A DNA stretch of 64,000 bases from CAZMGV01 sp964565925 (GCA_964565925.1 CAZMGV010000008.1:1-64000), one strand, 5' to 3'; positions 31,450-40,259 are shown, counted from the first letter of the stretch. Notes: generated by a model from the sequence alone, not told the origin. Program-made: numbers and translations.

Positions 31450-32667
31450 ATGCCGGAAAAAAGCGTCAAAAAAGCCGTGCTTGCCTATTCAGGCGGCCTC
31501 GATACCAGCGTCATTCTCAAATGGCTCGTCGAGAACTACCAGTGCGAAGTGGTCTGCTTTACGGCCGATCTCGGCCAGGGCACCGGCGAACTCGATGGCC
31601 TCGAGAAGAAGTGCAAGGCAACCGGTGGATCGAAGCTATACGTGGACGACCTGCGCGAAGAGTTCGTCCGCGACTTCGTCTTCCCGATGCTCAAGATCAA
31701 CTCCATGTACGAGGGCCAGTATTACCTGGGCACCTCGATCGCCCGGCCGCTCATCGCCAAACGGCAGATCGAGATCGCCAACAAGGAAGGCGCCGACGCC
31801 GTTTCCCACGGCGCCACCGGAAAAGGCAACGACCAGGTCCGGTTCGAGGTCACCTACTATGCGCTCAAGCCCGAAGTGACCATCATCGCCCCGTGGCGCG
31901 AATGGAAATTCTCCGGCCGTCTCGATCTGATCGCCTACTGCAAGGAACACCACATCCCGGTCGAGGCCACGGCGGAAAAGCCTTTCTCGACAGACCGCAA
32001 CCTGCTGCATATCTCTTACGAGGGCGGGATCCTCGAGGACCCGTGGTTCGAGAGCAATTCCGACATGTACCGCATGGCAGTTCCGCCCGAGAAGGCGCCA
32101 GACAAGGCCGATTACATCGAACTCGAATACCTGAAGGGCACGCCCGTTTCGATCAACGGCGAGAAGCTCTCCCCCGCGAATCTGCTCGCAAAGGCAAACG
32201 AAATCGGCGGACGCCACGGCGTGGGCCGCGTGGATCTCGTGGAAAACCGTTTCGTCGGCATGAAGTCCCGCGGCGTCTATGAAACGCCGGGCGGAGCGAT
32301 CCTGCACGCCGCACACCGTGCGGTTGAATCGATCACCATGGACCGCGAGGCTATGCACCTGCGCGATTCCCTGATGCCGAAATACGCGGAGCTCGTCTAC
32401 AACGGCTTCTGGTATTCGCCCGAACGCGAAGCCCTTCAGGCGCTCGTGGAGTCCACCCAGCAGAACGTGACCGGCACCGCCCGGCTGAAACTCTATAAAG
32501 GCGGCATCTATGTCGCCGGCCGCAAGAGCCAGTATTCGCTGTACGACCCGCAGCTCTCCACGTTCGAAAAGGACCGGATGTACAACCAGAAGGACGCCGA
32601 AGGTTTCATCCGCCTGAACGCGCTGCGGCTCCGGACGCTGGCCAGGATGCAGGCGAAGACGAAATAG
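31450..32667 (+). CDS. argG: Argininosuccinate synthase
   Basis: The 405-residue enzyme condenses citrulline and aspartate with ATP in arginine synthesis. The ATP-pyrophosphatase P-loop AYSGGLDTS lies near residues 11-19. GTGKGNDQVRFE-like substrate segment SHGATGKGNDQVRFE and YETPGGAILHAAHRAVESI are conserved. ATG at 31450 follows CGGGAG. The reading frame extends upstream over the cytochrome gene, but that part is not coding. No arginine operon neighbours are present; argH is elsewhere. Confidence 0.96.
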   Translation: MPEKSVKKAVLAYSGGLDTSVILKWLVENYQCEVVCFTADLGQGTGELDGLEKKCKATGGSKLYVDDLREEFVRDFVFPMLKINSMYEGQYYLGTSIARPLIAKRQIEIANKEGADAVSHGATGKGNDQVRFEVTYYALKPEVTIIAPWREWKFSGRLDLIAYCKEHHIPVEATAEKPFSTDRNLLHISYEGGILEDPWFESNSDMYRMAVPPEKAPDKADYIELEYLKGTPVSINGEKLSPANLLAKANEIGGRHGVGRVDLVENRFVGMKSRGVYETPGGAILHAAHRAVESITMDREAMHLRDSLMPKYAELVYNGFWYSPEREALQALVESTQQNVTGTARLKLYKGGIYVAGRKSQYSLYDPQLSTFEKDRMYNQKDAEGFIRLNALRLRTLARMQAKTK

Positions 32668-32681
32668 GCCATCATCGGCAC

Positions 32682-33602
32682 ATGTCATTGAGCAGGTTCA
32701 TCCTGGCCCTGGCGGTACCGTGCGCGTTCGCGGTCACCGTGTACGCCGCACCCCGCTCCGAGCCGCGTACCCAGCAGGAATCCGTGCTGCTGGACCCCGA
32801 GCCCGCCGCCCACTGGAAAAAGCAGCTCCAGTCGGCCGACTGGCTCGACCGCTGGCAGGCGGTTTACGCGCTGGGCCTGACGGACAAGGATGCAGAAGGA
32901 GTTATCCCCTCGCTCGTCGAAGCGCTCAAGGACAAGGACGAACGCGTTCAGGCCGGCGCCGCCGATGCCCTGGGCAAGATCGGAGAACCCGCTCTGCCCG
33001 CGCTCCAGCAGCTGCTCCGGAGCGGCGAACGCCGTCAGCGCCGGTGGGCCGCCTATGCCCTGGGACATTCAGGCAGCAAGGACGCCATACCGTTTCTCAT
33101 CCCGGCCATGACCGACACCCGCGACGACGTGCGCGAGAAAGCCGCCGAGTCGCTGAAACTCCTGGGCTACAGCGGCAAGGACGCCGTCCGCCTGTTCATG
33201 CAGGGGCTCAAGGATTCCGATCCCGCCGTCAGATTTCACTCGGCGATGGCGCTGGGGGCCCTTGCGGATCCAGCCTCGGTAACAGCTCTGACGGCGACAC
33301 TCGACGATGCCAATATCAACATCAAGGGAGCCGCCTGTGAAGCGCTGGGCCGGATCGGAGCGCCGTCGCGCAAAGCCGTTCCCCGACTCGCCGCGCTGCT
33401 GTCGGACCATCCGTTCGTCATGGGTTTCGCCGTCACGGCACTGGGCGGAATCGGCCCCGACGCGGCGGAGGCGCTTCCCCTGCTCAAGGCACTCGCCACC
33501 GGAAACGGGCCCGAACCGCTGCGCCTGAAAGCGCGCTGGGCGGTCGAACGGATTGAGCAGCCGTCCGGTGACGACAACGGCCATACCGGTAATACGCCGT
33601 GA
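32682..33602 (+). CDS. Exported HEAT-repeat protein
   Basis: The 306-residue protein has a signal peptide (about residues 1-22) and then six to seven HEAT/PBS-lyase-type repeats, each with patterns such as VQAGAADALGKIGEPALPALQQLL and AVRFHSAMALGALADPASV. Such solenoids mediate protein-protein contacts, and this one is probably periplasmic. It starts 14 bp after argG and its stop overlaps the next GTG start by 4 bp, so it may be co-transcribed with both. Partner unknown. Confidence 0.85.
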   Translation: MSLSRFILALAVPCAFAVTVYAAPRSEPRTQQESVLLDPEPAAHWKKQLQSADWLDRWQAVYALGLTDKDAEGVIPSLVEALKDKDERVQAGAADALGKIGEPALPALQQLLRSGERRQRRWAAYALGHSGSKDAIPFLIPAMTDTRDDVREKAAESLKLLGYSGKDAVRLFMQGLKDSDPAVRFHSAMALGALADPASVTALTATLDDANINIKGAACEALGRIGAPSRKAVPRLAALLSDHPFVMGFAVTALGGIGPDAAEALPLLKALATGNGPEPLRLKARWAVERIEQPSGDDNGHTGNTP

Positions 33603-34186
33603 TCGAAGCCACCCGCGAGCCGGGATTCTTTTCCGTCCTGTGCGTGAAAGTTCCGGGTGCCCCGGACCCGGCCGCCCGGTTCTGGCGCCTGTTTTTCGGC
33701 GCCGGCATGGCATCCGAAGCCGTCCGGGTAATCTGGTTCCTGATCAAGGGCGGAGCGCCGGACGTGGGCGCGTTCGATATTATCCTCGGGCTGGCGCTGA
33801 CAGCCGGCCTCGCCGGGTTTCTGTTCACCCACACGGCCTGGAGCCGGCCGCTCGCCGCCAAAGGCCGGTTCGTGTTCAGCCAGTACGGGGTGTCGTTCGC
33901 CCGCCAGAACCGGACGGATGAGGTCGCGCCCGACTGGAAACTGGGCTGGGATGCGATCAGTCGCGTCGAATTCGTCAGCGATAACCGGGGGTTCGTCATC
34001 CGGCTCGAAACCGCCAACGAAACCGCCGGCGGACCCAGAGAAATCCTCGCCGATCAGGTCCGGTTCGAGAACTGCCCGGGCGAAGTTAAAGCCGCGAAAG
34101 TTCCGGACTCCGTACCGCGTCCGTTCGCGGCGCGCCTCATCGTCCGCGCGATCGCCTGTTTCGCCCCGCCGCAGCTGCTTTCGTAG
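33599..34186 (+). CDS. Membrane-anchored protein, function unknown
   Basis: The 195-residue protein starts at a GTG overlapping the HEAT-gene stop (GTGA). Two hydrophobic stretches (about 28-48 and 60-80) are followed by a soluble beta-rich domain with WKLGWDAISRVEFVSDNRGFVIRLE, similar in style to PH-like bacterial domains. I do not assign a family. The last 11 codons, including the stop region, lie in a 34-bp sequence that is repeated after the prohibitin genes. Confidence 0.6.
   Translation: MIEATREPGFFSVLCVKVPGAPDPAARFWRLFFGAGMASEAVRVIWFLIKGGAPDVGAFDIILGLALTAGLAGFLFTHTAWSRPLAAKGRFVFSQYGVSFARQNRTDEVAPDWKLGWDAISRVEFVSDNRGFVIRLETANETAGGPREILADQVRFENCPGEVKAAKVPDSVPRPFAARLIVRAIACFAPPQLLS
34146..34179 (+). 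repeat. 34-bp direct repeat, copy 1
   Basis: Identical over 34 bases to 35340-35373. It covers the 3' end of the upstream membrane-protein gene and encodes the residues AIACFAPPQLL in that frame. The two copies flank the two-gene prohibitin cassette in direct orientation. Confidence 0.9.
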
Positions 34187-34209
34187 ACCGGCCGTTCACA
34201 GCACACGCG

Positions 34210-35118
34210 CTACTCTTTGCCCGCCTTGAACCCCTTCAAATCGATAAAGGGCGTGGCTCCGCCGGAAACCTGGGGCAGGACACCGTCCCATTTATCGATC
34301 GCCTTGCTCTGGATGAGGTTCGGCGTGAGCGTCGACTGCAGCAGACGGTTGGCTTCAGCCTGGGCCTTGGCACGGACCACTATCGATTGCGCCTCGCCCT
34401 CGGCCTTGGCCACTTCGGCCTTGGCCAGCATTTCATTCTTCTGAAGCTCGTATTCGGCCTGCTGGGCCTGCTGCTGCGCCGCCATCTTCTGCTGCATCTG
34501 CACTTCGAGGGACTGCGGCAGATGGCTCGCGCCCAGGTTCACCTTGTCCAGAAAGAAACCCATCTTGGCGATCTCGATACCGAGGTTGGTCTGGATCGCA
34601 TCCTGGAGTTCGCTCCGCTTGGCCGAAATCACCTCTGACAGCGACATCTGTCCCGCAGTGTTCTGCGCGACCGTGATGATGGTCCGCCGGATGAAGGTCG
34701 CTTCGATATCCGAAATGTCCGCCCCGCGGAATGCCTTGAACACCTGGTCGGCCTTATCCTCGGAGGTATTGTAGGTGACGGAGATATCCTGGCGTATGTG
34801 CTGGCCCTCACGGGTCGGCAGGTCAATGCTGTCGTCTAGTTCGGAGGAACCCTCGCCGCTCCGGCGGACCATCGTGTAGGTTCGGAGCGCCGTGGGGTAA
34901 CTCTGGACCTGGGTAACCCATGGAGCACGCCAGGCCATCCCCTGGGGCACCGTCCGCAAAGATCCGGTCCACCGGTTAAAGACGACCCCTGTGTTGCCGG
35001 GCTCGATCACGGAATAGGAGCTGAAAAACAGCGTCACGAGAATGAGCGAAAACGCTATCGGGACCGCTCGGCTCAGCAGTTTCGCCCAGAACTCCGGTGA
35101 ATCGTTGTCGTTGCTCAT
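34210..35118 (-). CDS. Prohibitin/SPFH-domain membrane protein
   Basis: The 302-residue protein has one N-terminal TM helix (about residues 16-36), then an SPFH domain (SYSVIEPGNTGVVFNRWTGSL onwards). A coiled coil rich in Ala, Gln and Glu follows (about 190-260; QQKMAAQQQAQQAEYELQKNE). This matches the prohibitin/HflK-C group. These proteins form large membrane assemblies that control proteases or lipid order. ATG at 35118 overlaps the stop of the upstream 61-residue gene by 4 bp. The cassette lies between 34-bp direct repeats and runs against its neighbours' strand. Confidence 0.88.
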   Translation of the reverse strand: MSNDNDSPEFWAKLLSRAVPIAFSLILVTLFFSSYSVIEPGNTGVVFNRWTGSLRTVPQGMAWRAPWVTQVQSYPTALRTYTMVRRSGEGSSELDDSIDLPTREGQHIRQDISVTYNTSEDKADQVFKAFRGADISDIEATFIRRTIITVAQNTAGQMSLSEVISAKRSELQDAIQTNLGIEIAKMGFFLDKVNLGASHLPQSLEVQMQQKMAAQQQAQQAEYELQKNEMLAKAEVAKAEGEAQSIVVRAKAQAEANRLLQSTLTPNLIQSKAIDKWDGVLPQVSGGATPFIDLKGFKAGKE

Positions 35119-35300
35119 GCTTCTGGCTCCCCTTTGCCCTTTGAATAGTCGGTAACGTCTATGACCCTGCCGCCCCCGGTCCTCTTTTTCGGACGGAACA
35201 GTTCCAGAAGATAGGTCTCCAGCCGTCGCTGAAGAGGCCGCATCAGGAACGTAAGTCCCATAACGGCGGCCACCAGCATCATGAATTCCGCAAATGTCAT
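35115..35300 (-). CDS. Small one-TM protein coupled to prohibitin
   Basis: The 61-residue protein has a single hydrophobic N-terminal helix (TFAEFMMLVAAVMGLTFLM) and a basic C-terminal tail ending in an acidic stretch. It is just upstream of the prohibitin gene with a 4-bp ATGA overlap. The strict coupling suggests a small partner of the SPFH assembly. No known family recognised. Confidence 0.6.
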   Translation of the reverse strand: MTFAEFMMLVAAVMGLTFLMRPLQRRLETYLLELFRPKKRTGGGRVIDVTDYSKGKGEPEA

Positions 35301-35339
35301 ATTCAGACGGATTCAGACTAGCACGCCCCGGCGGCCGAG

Positions 35340-35373
35340 GCGCGATCGCCTGTTTCGCCCCGCCGCAGCTGCT
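35340..35373 (+). repeat. 34-bp direct repeat, copy 2
   Basis: Identical to 34146-34179. In the same frame it again runs into a TAG two codons after the repeat, so it looks like a leftover 3' end of the membrane-protein gene (ending P-Q-L-L-R-stop), now separated from any gene body. Confidence 0.9.
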
Positions 35374-35606
35374 CAGGTAGCCGGAAGGTCCTCCCCGGGC
35401 CCCAATCACAGAACTTTCGTTGACGCCCGAAACGGGCTGTGTTATCGAACCGAAACCTTTGTGATTTCACTTAGGTAAACGGCCTTGGGAGGCCGATACG
35501 GACAAGCGAGTCCTTATCGGATTTCCGGGCACGCACCAGATGGCTGGCTAGTGGCTGACAAGCGACCGGCAACCAGCCGATGGCTCAACTGCGGATCAGC
35601 TTACAC

Positions 35607-35630
35607 AACTTTCAAAAAGTATTGAAAGTT
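35607..35630. promoter_or_regulatory. 9-bp inverted repeat before the Mla-like operon
   Basis: AACTTTCAA (35607-35615) and TTGAAAGTT (35622-35630) are perfect arms with a 6-base spacer, 53 bp upstream of the first ATPase start. The position and symmetry suggest an operator. Confidence 0.45.
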
Positions 35631-35682
35631 TCCGCAGTCTGGTGCACTCTGTTCCAAGGTTTGAGGGAAGCAGGACACCGCC

Positions 35683-36456
35683 TTGATCGAGATCCGCAAC
35701 GTCAGCAAACGGTTCGGCGAGCACAAGCTGCTCGACAACGTGAGCCTGACCGTGAATGCCGGCGAAACGGTCGTGCTGATCGGACCGTCGGGGCACGGGA
35801 AAAGCGTGCTGGTGAAGATCTGCGCGGGTCTGGTCGTCCCCGACGGAGGCGAAGTGTTCATCGACGGCCAGTCGATCACCACGGCCCGCGGCCCCGCGCT
35901 GGACAATATCCGCCGCCGCATGGGCATGCTGTTCCAGAACTACGCCCTGTTCGACTCCATGACCGTTTACGAGAATCTCGCCTTCCCGCTGCGCACCAAC
36001 GACAACCTTTCCGAGGCCGAGCTGGACAAGCGGGTCATGCACAACCTGTCGCTGGTAAAACTCGCCCACGCGGCGCAGCTGAGGACCAGCGAACTGTCGG
36101 GCGGCATGAAGAAGCGCGTGGGGATCGCCCGCGCGTGGATCCGCAACCCGGAAGTGATCCTCTACGACGAGCCCACGGCGGGCCTGGACCCGGTCACGGG
36201 CGAGCGGATCAACACGTTCCTCAAGGATTTCGCAAAACAGAGCCGCACGACGGCGCTGGTCGTGACGCAGGAAATGCTGTCGGCGTTTTCGGTCGCCGAC
36301 CGCCTGGCGTTCGTCTACAACGGCAAGATCATGCAGTGCGATACGCCGCAGAAGATGCGCGAATCGAAGATCCCCGAAGTGGCCCAGTTCATCAACGGCC
36401 TGCGCGAAGGCCCGCTGACGAACGCCGGAGTCGTGAAGCGCCGGGAGTCCATGTGA
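35683..36456 (+). CDS. MlaF-type ABC transporter ATPase, first copy
   Basis: The 257-residue ABC ATPase has Walker A GPSGHGKSV (about residues 35-43), signature ELSGGMKKRVGIARA (about 139-153) and Walker B VILYDEPTAGLDP (about 160-172). The GGMKKR variant is typical of MlaF/Ttg2A-type lipid transporter ATPases. The start is TTG at 35683 with a moderate ribosome site. It is the first of five genes; the next ATPase gene starts at the overlapping GTG. Two non-identical ATPases suggest a heterodimeric NBD pair. Confidence 0.88.
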   Translation: MIEIRNVSKRFGEHKLLDNVSLTVNAGETVVLIGPSGHGKSVLVKICAGLVVPDGGEVFIDGQSITTARGPALDNIRRRMGMLFQNYALFDSMTVYENLAFPLRTNDNLSEAELDKRVMHNLSLVKLAHAAQLRTSELSGGMKKRVGIARAWIRNPEVILYDEPTAGLDPVTGERINTFLKDFAKQSRTTALVVTQEMLSAFSVADRLAFVYNGKIMQCDTPQKMRESKIPEVAQFINGLREGPLTNAGVVKRRESM

Positions 36457-37196
36457 GCATCGTTTTCAAGAACCTCTGGAAGAGCTTCGGGCCGAAAACG
36501 GTTCTCAAGGGTATCAACCTGGAGATCCACGAAGGCGAGACGCTGTTCATTATCGGCGGCTCGGGCACCGGCAAGTCGGTCACGATCAAGCACCTGATCG
36601 GCTTGCTCCGCAAGGACAAGGGCGAAATCTGGGTCGACGGCAAGGAAGTGAGCGACTACACCGAAGAGCAGTTCATGGACGTCCGCAAGAAGTGCGCGAT
36701 GGTGTTCCAGAACCCGGCGCTGCTGGACTCGCTCACGATCGGCGAGAACGTCGCCTTCGCGCTGCGCCGCCATACGACGCTCTCCGACAAGGAGATCCGC
36801 CGCAAGGTGGCCCAGACCCTCGCGCTCGTGAACATGGAAGGCTACGAGCACAAGATGCCGTCGGAGATCTCCGGCGGCATGCAGAAGCGCGTGTCGCTGG
36901 CCCGCTCGATCATTTTCGAACCCAAATACGTGCTCTACGACGAGCCGACCACCGGCGCGGACCCCGTAACCGCCAACGCCATCAACGACCTGATCAAGGC
37001 CATGGCGCGGGAGTTCAAGGTCACGTCCATCGTCGTCTCGCACGACATGGAGTCGGTCCGCCAGGTGGCCAACCGGGTCGCCATGCTGTACCAGGGGCAG
37101 TTCATCTGCGACGAATCGCCCGAGAACCTCTGGAAGAGCAAGAATCCTTACGTCCAGCAGTTTATAAACGGAAGCCCTGACGGGCCCATGGAGTGA
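36453..37196 (+). CDS. mlaF: MlaF-type ABC transporter ATPase, second copy
   Basis: The 247-residue ATPase has Walker A IGGSGTGKSV, signature EISGGMQKRVSLARS and Walker B VLYDEPTTGADP (a G-A variant of the usual G-L-D). GTG at 36453 overlaps the stop of the first ATPase by 4 bp. A much longer frame starts at 35580 but runs out of frame over the first ATPase and is rejected. This copy resembles canonical MlaF most closely. It powers retrograde or anterograde phospholipid movement across the envelope with the adjacent permeases. Confidence 0.9.
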   Translation: MSIVFKNLWKSFGPKTVLKGINLEIHEGETLFIIGGSGTGKSVTIKHLIGLLRKDKGEIWVDGKEVSDYTEEQFMDVRKKCAMVFQNPALLDSLTIGENVAFALRRHTTLSDKEIRRKVAQTLALVNMEGYEHKMPSEISGGMQKRVSLARSIIFEPKYVLYDEPTTGADPVTANAINDLIKAMAREFKVTSIVVSHDMESVRQVANRVAMLYQGQFICDESPENLWKSKNPYVQQFINGSPDGPME

Positions 37197-37207
37197 GTGC
37201 AGGCAGC

Positions 37208-38074
37208 ATGAGCGAAGCAGTCGCCGAATCCCGGAACCCCGGACTGATCCGGGGGTTATTCCGGGGCCCCTTCGAGGCCCTGGGCTCACTGATCTTTTTG
37301 ATCGGCGTGGGTATCGAGGAGTTCGGCCGGCTGTGCCTGTTCCTCAGGGAAACCGTCGTCCGCCTGATGAAGCCGCCCTACTACCCGGACGTCATCATGT
37401 ACCAGATGTTCCAGGTGGGCGTGAAGTCGCTCCCGATCGCCGTCATGGCGGGTTCATTCGTGGGCGGCATCTTCGCCATCCAGATCAACGACCAGCTCCA
37501 GGATTTCGGCGCGCAGGCGTTCCTGGGAGGCATCGCCGTCTCCGTCACCGTGCGCGAAGTGGGCCCGCTGATGATCGCGCTGCTTATCGCAGGCCGCATC
37601 GGAGCGTTCACGGCCGCCGAACTGGGCACCATGAACGTCACCGAGCAGATCGACGCCATCCGGTGCCTGGGCACCGACCCGATCAAGTATCTGGTCGTTC
37701 CGCGCTTCCTGGCCTGTATCGTGATGTCGTTCGTGCTCACGGTCGTCGGCATCGTGATCGGTATTCTCGGTTCCGCCCTCGTCGCCTGGACGATTGCGGG
37801 CGTGCATCCGCTCTTCTATTTCAGCCGCGTGCTCGACATGGTCCACGTCTTCGACTTCGTGAACGGCTTATGGAAGAGCTTCTTCTTCGGCATCCTGATC
37901 GCCACCGTCTGCTGCTATTACGGCTTCAACACCCGGGGCGGCGCCGAGGACGTGGGCCGGAACGTGAACAAGACCGTCGTCATCACCGGCATCAGCCTGC
38001 TCGCCACCGACTACTTCCTCGCCGTCATCTCCGGCTGGATCTACCTGGTCATCACCAAGATAGGCGAGATCTGA
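37208..38074 (+). CDS. mlaE: MlaE-type permease, first copy
   Basis: The 288-residue MlaE-family (DUF140) permease has an N-terminal amphipathic helix and five or six TM segments. The conserved cytoplasmic coupling region reads EVGPLMIALLIAGRIGAFTAAELGTM, then VTEQIDAIRCLGTDPIKYLVVPR, as in MlaE. ATG at 37208 is preferred, with GTG 37193 possible. It is directly followed, 2 bp later, by a second homologous permease gene. Likely forms a heterodimer with it in the inner membrane. Confidence 0.9.
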   Translation: MSEAVAESRNPGLIRGLFRGPFEALGSLIFLIGVGIEEFGRLCLFLRETVVRLMKPPYYPDVIMYQMFQVGVKSLPIAVMAGSFVGGIFAIQINDQLQDFGAQAFLGGIAVSVTVREVGPLMIALLIAGRIGAFTAAELGTMNVTEQIDAIRCLGTDPIKYLVVPRFLACIVMSFVLTVVGIVIGILGSALVAWTIAGVHPLFYFSRVLDMVHVFDFVNGLWKSFFFGILIATVCCYYGFNTRGGAEDVGRNVNKTVVITGISLLATDYFLAVISGWIYLVITKIGEI

Positions 38075-38076
38075 GC

Positions 38077-38853
38077 ATGAACCTCGGTATCTTCACGCCG
38101 TTCGCGGTCTTCTTCGAGACGGTCAGGGACGTCCTGCGGCTGTACGCGGAGACGGTCTTCTACACGTTCTATCCGCCCTACCGTCTGCGCCCGATCCTCG
38201 ACCAGCTGTACTGGATCGGGGTCAATTCGACCGCGATCGTGCTGTCGACCATCGCCTTCGTCGGCATGATCTCCATCGTGGAACTGGGCTTCCAGATGGA
38301 CACCGTCCTGCATACGACCGAATTCGTGCCCGGTTTCGCCACCGTGCTGATCCTGCGCGAGTTCGCCAGCGTCATCCCCGCCGCCATGATGGCCGGCAAG
38401 GTGGGCGCGGGTATTACGGCCGAAATCGGCACCATGCAGCTTACCGAACAGATCGACGCGCTGCGGCTGATCTCGATCAACCCGATCAAGCAGATCGTGG
38501 TGCCCCGGTTTGTGGCCACCGTACTCAGCCTGATGATGCTTTCCTGCATCGCCGCCATGGTGGCCATCTTCACCGGAATGATCGTCTGCCAGGTGAGCAT
38601 CCATATCGACTGGCTGCTGTTCATCAACAACGCCCGCAACTTCGTCAAGCCCCTGGATCTGGGCGTCAACGTCTTCAAGGCGTTCCTGTTCGGGCAGATT
38701 ATCCCGATCGTGGCGTCGTATTACGGGTTCAGGACCACCGGCGGCGCCGAGGGGGTAGGCATTGCCTGCACCAAATCGGTCGTTTATTCGGGGCTCCTGA
38801 TCGTCATATTGGACTTCTTCATCACCTGGGTGGTGTCGGCCTATATTTTGTAG
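38077..38853 (+). CDS. MlaE-type permease, second copy
   Basis: The 258-residue DUF140 permease carries the same coupling block in modified form: VIPAAMMAGKVGAGITAEIGTMQ and LTEQIDALRLISINPIKQIVVPR. Sequence divergence from the first copy is large, so this is not a recent duplication. It ends with a TM helix before the MCE gene. Together with two ATPases it suggests an asymmetric A1A2B1B2 core instead of the homodimeric MlaF2E2. Confidence 0.9.
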   Translation: MNLGIFTPFAVFFETVRDVLRLYAETVFYTFYPPYRLRPILDQLYWIGVNSTAIVLSTIAFVGMISIVELGFQMDTVLHTTEFVPGFATVLILREFASVIPAAMMAGKVGAGITAEIGTMQLTEQIDALRLISINPIKQIVVPRFVATVLSLMMLSCIAAMVAIFTGMIVCQVSIHIDWLLFINNARNFVKPLDLGVNVFKAFLFGQIIPIVASYYGFRTTGGAEGVGIACTKSVVYSGLLIVILDFFITWVVSAYIL

Positions 38854-38910
38854 AACAGTAATGAAAACCGTTGTATACAGAGAATTCGCAAGGGAAAGAG
38901 GCAGTAGGAA

Positions 38911-40131
38911 ATGAACAGAGAATTTAAAGTCGGCCTTCTCGTGGTCGGAGCCGTTGCGGCGGCTATCGGCTTCATCGCTGTACTGAAAGGCGTGGGAATC
39001 GGCCCCCGGTCATCCTACCGCCTGAAGGTCGGTTACAACTTCGCGGGCGGTCTCACCGTCGGCTCCCCCGTCCGTGTTTCGGGCGTCAAGGTGGGCAAGG
39101 TGCGCGCCGTGGATTTCGTGGGCGAAGACCCCTCGATCCCCTACCACGTGGTGGTGACCATCGACATCGACGACAAGGCCCGTCCGTCGGTGCGCAAGAA
39201 CTCCAAGTTCCTGATCAACATGGCCGGCATCATCGGCGAGCGCTACCTCGAAGTGACGCCCGGCTCCAAGGACGCCGAGTCCTGGGAACCCAACACGCTC
39301 GTCCCCGGCGTCGATCCGCCGCGCCTCGACCAGCTGATCTCGCAGGGCTACGCCGTCATGGGCGAAGTGCTCGACATCATCGAGAAGAACCGTCCGCGTC
39401 TTGAGCGCATGATCGCCGCCATCGATGCGTTCCTGGGCAACTTCGACGAAGAACAGATGAAGGACGTGGGCCAGCTGATCAGCAACCTGTCCAGCCTCGT
39501 GAAGGCGCTGAACCAGGACGTGCCCGGCATGATGAAGGACCTCAAGCCGGTGCTGCACGCCGCTCCGGGCATGATCAACGATCTCCGCCCGGTGCTGAAA
39601 GACGCCGGACCGCTGATGCGCAACGCCAACGCCGTCATGATGGACCTCAAGCCGATCCTCGGCGACGCCCGTCCGATGGTCGTCTCGGCCCGCGAAGCGC
39701 TCGAGAAGCTGATGAAGATCATGCATGACCTCGAGCACTACAATAAGGCGAACGACACGAACCTCTCGTCGCTCATCAAGCAGGTTATCCGTATCGTCCA
39801 GAACATGGACGGACTGGTGGCCGGCGGTAACACGATGGTGAACAACCTCGCCTTCGTGGACGAACAGTGGATCCGCTACTTCCTGCAGGAAGAAGGCCTG
39901 AAGGTGTACGCGAGCCTGGGCTCGCCGAACCCGCGCTACTTCGTGCCCGCGCCGCCGCCGCCGAACATCCGGCGCGCCCCGCCGCCGCCGTCGCAGCCCC
40001 TTCCGGAAGGAACAACACCGCAGGCAGCCCCGGCAGCAACCCCGGCTCCAGCACCGGTCGTACCCAAGCCGACCTCTCCGGATCAGGAGCCGCCGCCTCC
40101 GCCGGCTCCGCCGCAGAAGATCCGCCAGTAA
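38911..40131 (+). CDS. mlaD: MlaD/MCE-domain lipid-binding protein with proline-rich tail
   Basis: The 406-residue protein has an N-terminal signal anchor (about residues 7-27) and one MCE domain (about 38-115; RLKVGYNFAGGLTVGSPVRV and GIIGERYLEVTPG). A long helical region (about 130-320) with repeated MMKDLKPVLH/GMINDLRPVLK-type units follows. A Pro/Ala-rich tail (about 345-406) ends the protein. The extended helical part could form the needle or tube that spans the periplasm, as in PqiB/YebT-like or LetB proteins. It ends the transport operon, with a strong terminator 44 bp later. Confidence 0.9.
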   Translation: MNREFKVGLLVVGAVAAAIGFIAVLKGVGIGPRSSYRLKVGYNFAGGLTVGSPVRVSGVKVGKVRAVDFVGEDPSIPYHVVVTIDIDDKARPSVRKNSKFLINMAGIIGERYLEVTPGSKDAESWEPNTLVPGVDPPRLDQLISQGYAVMGEVLDIIEKNRPRLERMIAAIDAFLGNFDEEQMKDVGQLISNLSSLVKALNQDVPGMMKDLKPVLHAAPGMINDLRPVLKDAGPLMRNANAVMMDLKPILGDARPMVVSAREALEKLMKIMHDLEHYNKANDTNLSSLIKQVIRIVQNMDGLVAGGNTMVNNLAFVDEQWIRYFLQEEGLKVYASLGSPNPRYFVPAPPPPNIRRAPPPPSQPLPEGTTPQAAPAATPAPAPVVPKPTSPDQEPPPPPAPPQKIRQ

Positions 40132-40174
40132 TACCGGCGGTTATTCCGGCGGGTTTACGGACCTGAACAGCCAA

Positions 40175-40209
40175 GGGCGGCACCCCACCGGGGGCCGCCC
40201 TTTCTGTTT
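40175..40209 (+). terminator. Terminator of the Mla-like operon
   Basis: Arms GGGCGGC (40175-40181) and GCCGCCC (40194-40200), extended by an inner CCCC/GGGG pairing, are followed by TTTCTGTTT. It lies 44 bp after the mlaD stop. Confidence 0.85.
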
Positions 40210-40259
40210 GCCCTGCCCCCTGACCAACCCCCGGCGGAGGTGTTAGGTTCATTACGGCC

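Larger units (their letters stand above)
35301..35682. other. Intergenic region upstream of the Mla-like operon
   Basis: No gene is supported. The region carries the second 34-bp direct repeat (35340-35373), a short GC-rich spacer, and a 9-bp inverted repeat about 53 bp before the first transporter gene (35607-35630). The transporter promoter should lie here. Confidence 0.6.

Noticed and set aside
35580..37196. Single 538-codon frame covering both ATPase genes
   Set aside because: The first 290 codons are out of frame with the first ATPase, which has full ABC motifs in another frame; the real second ATPase begins at GTG 36453.
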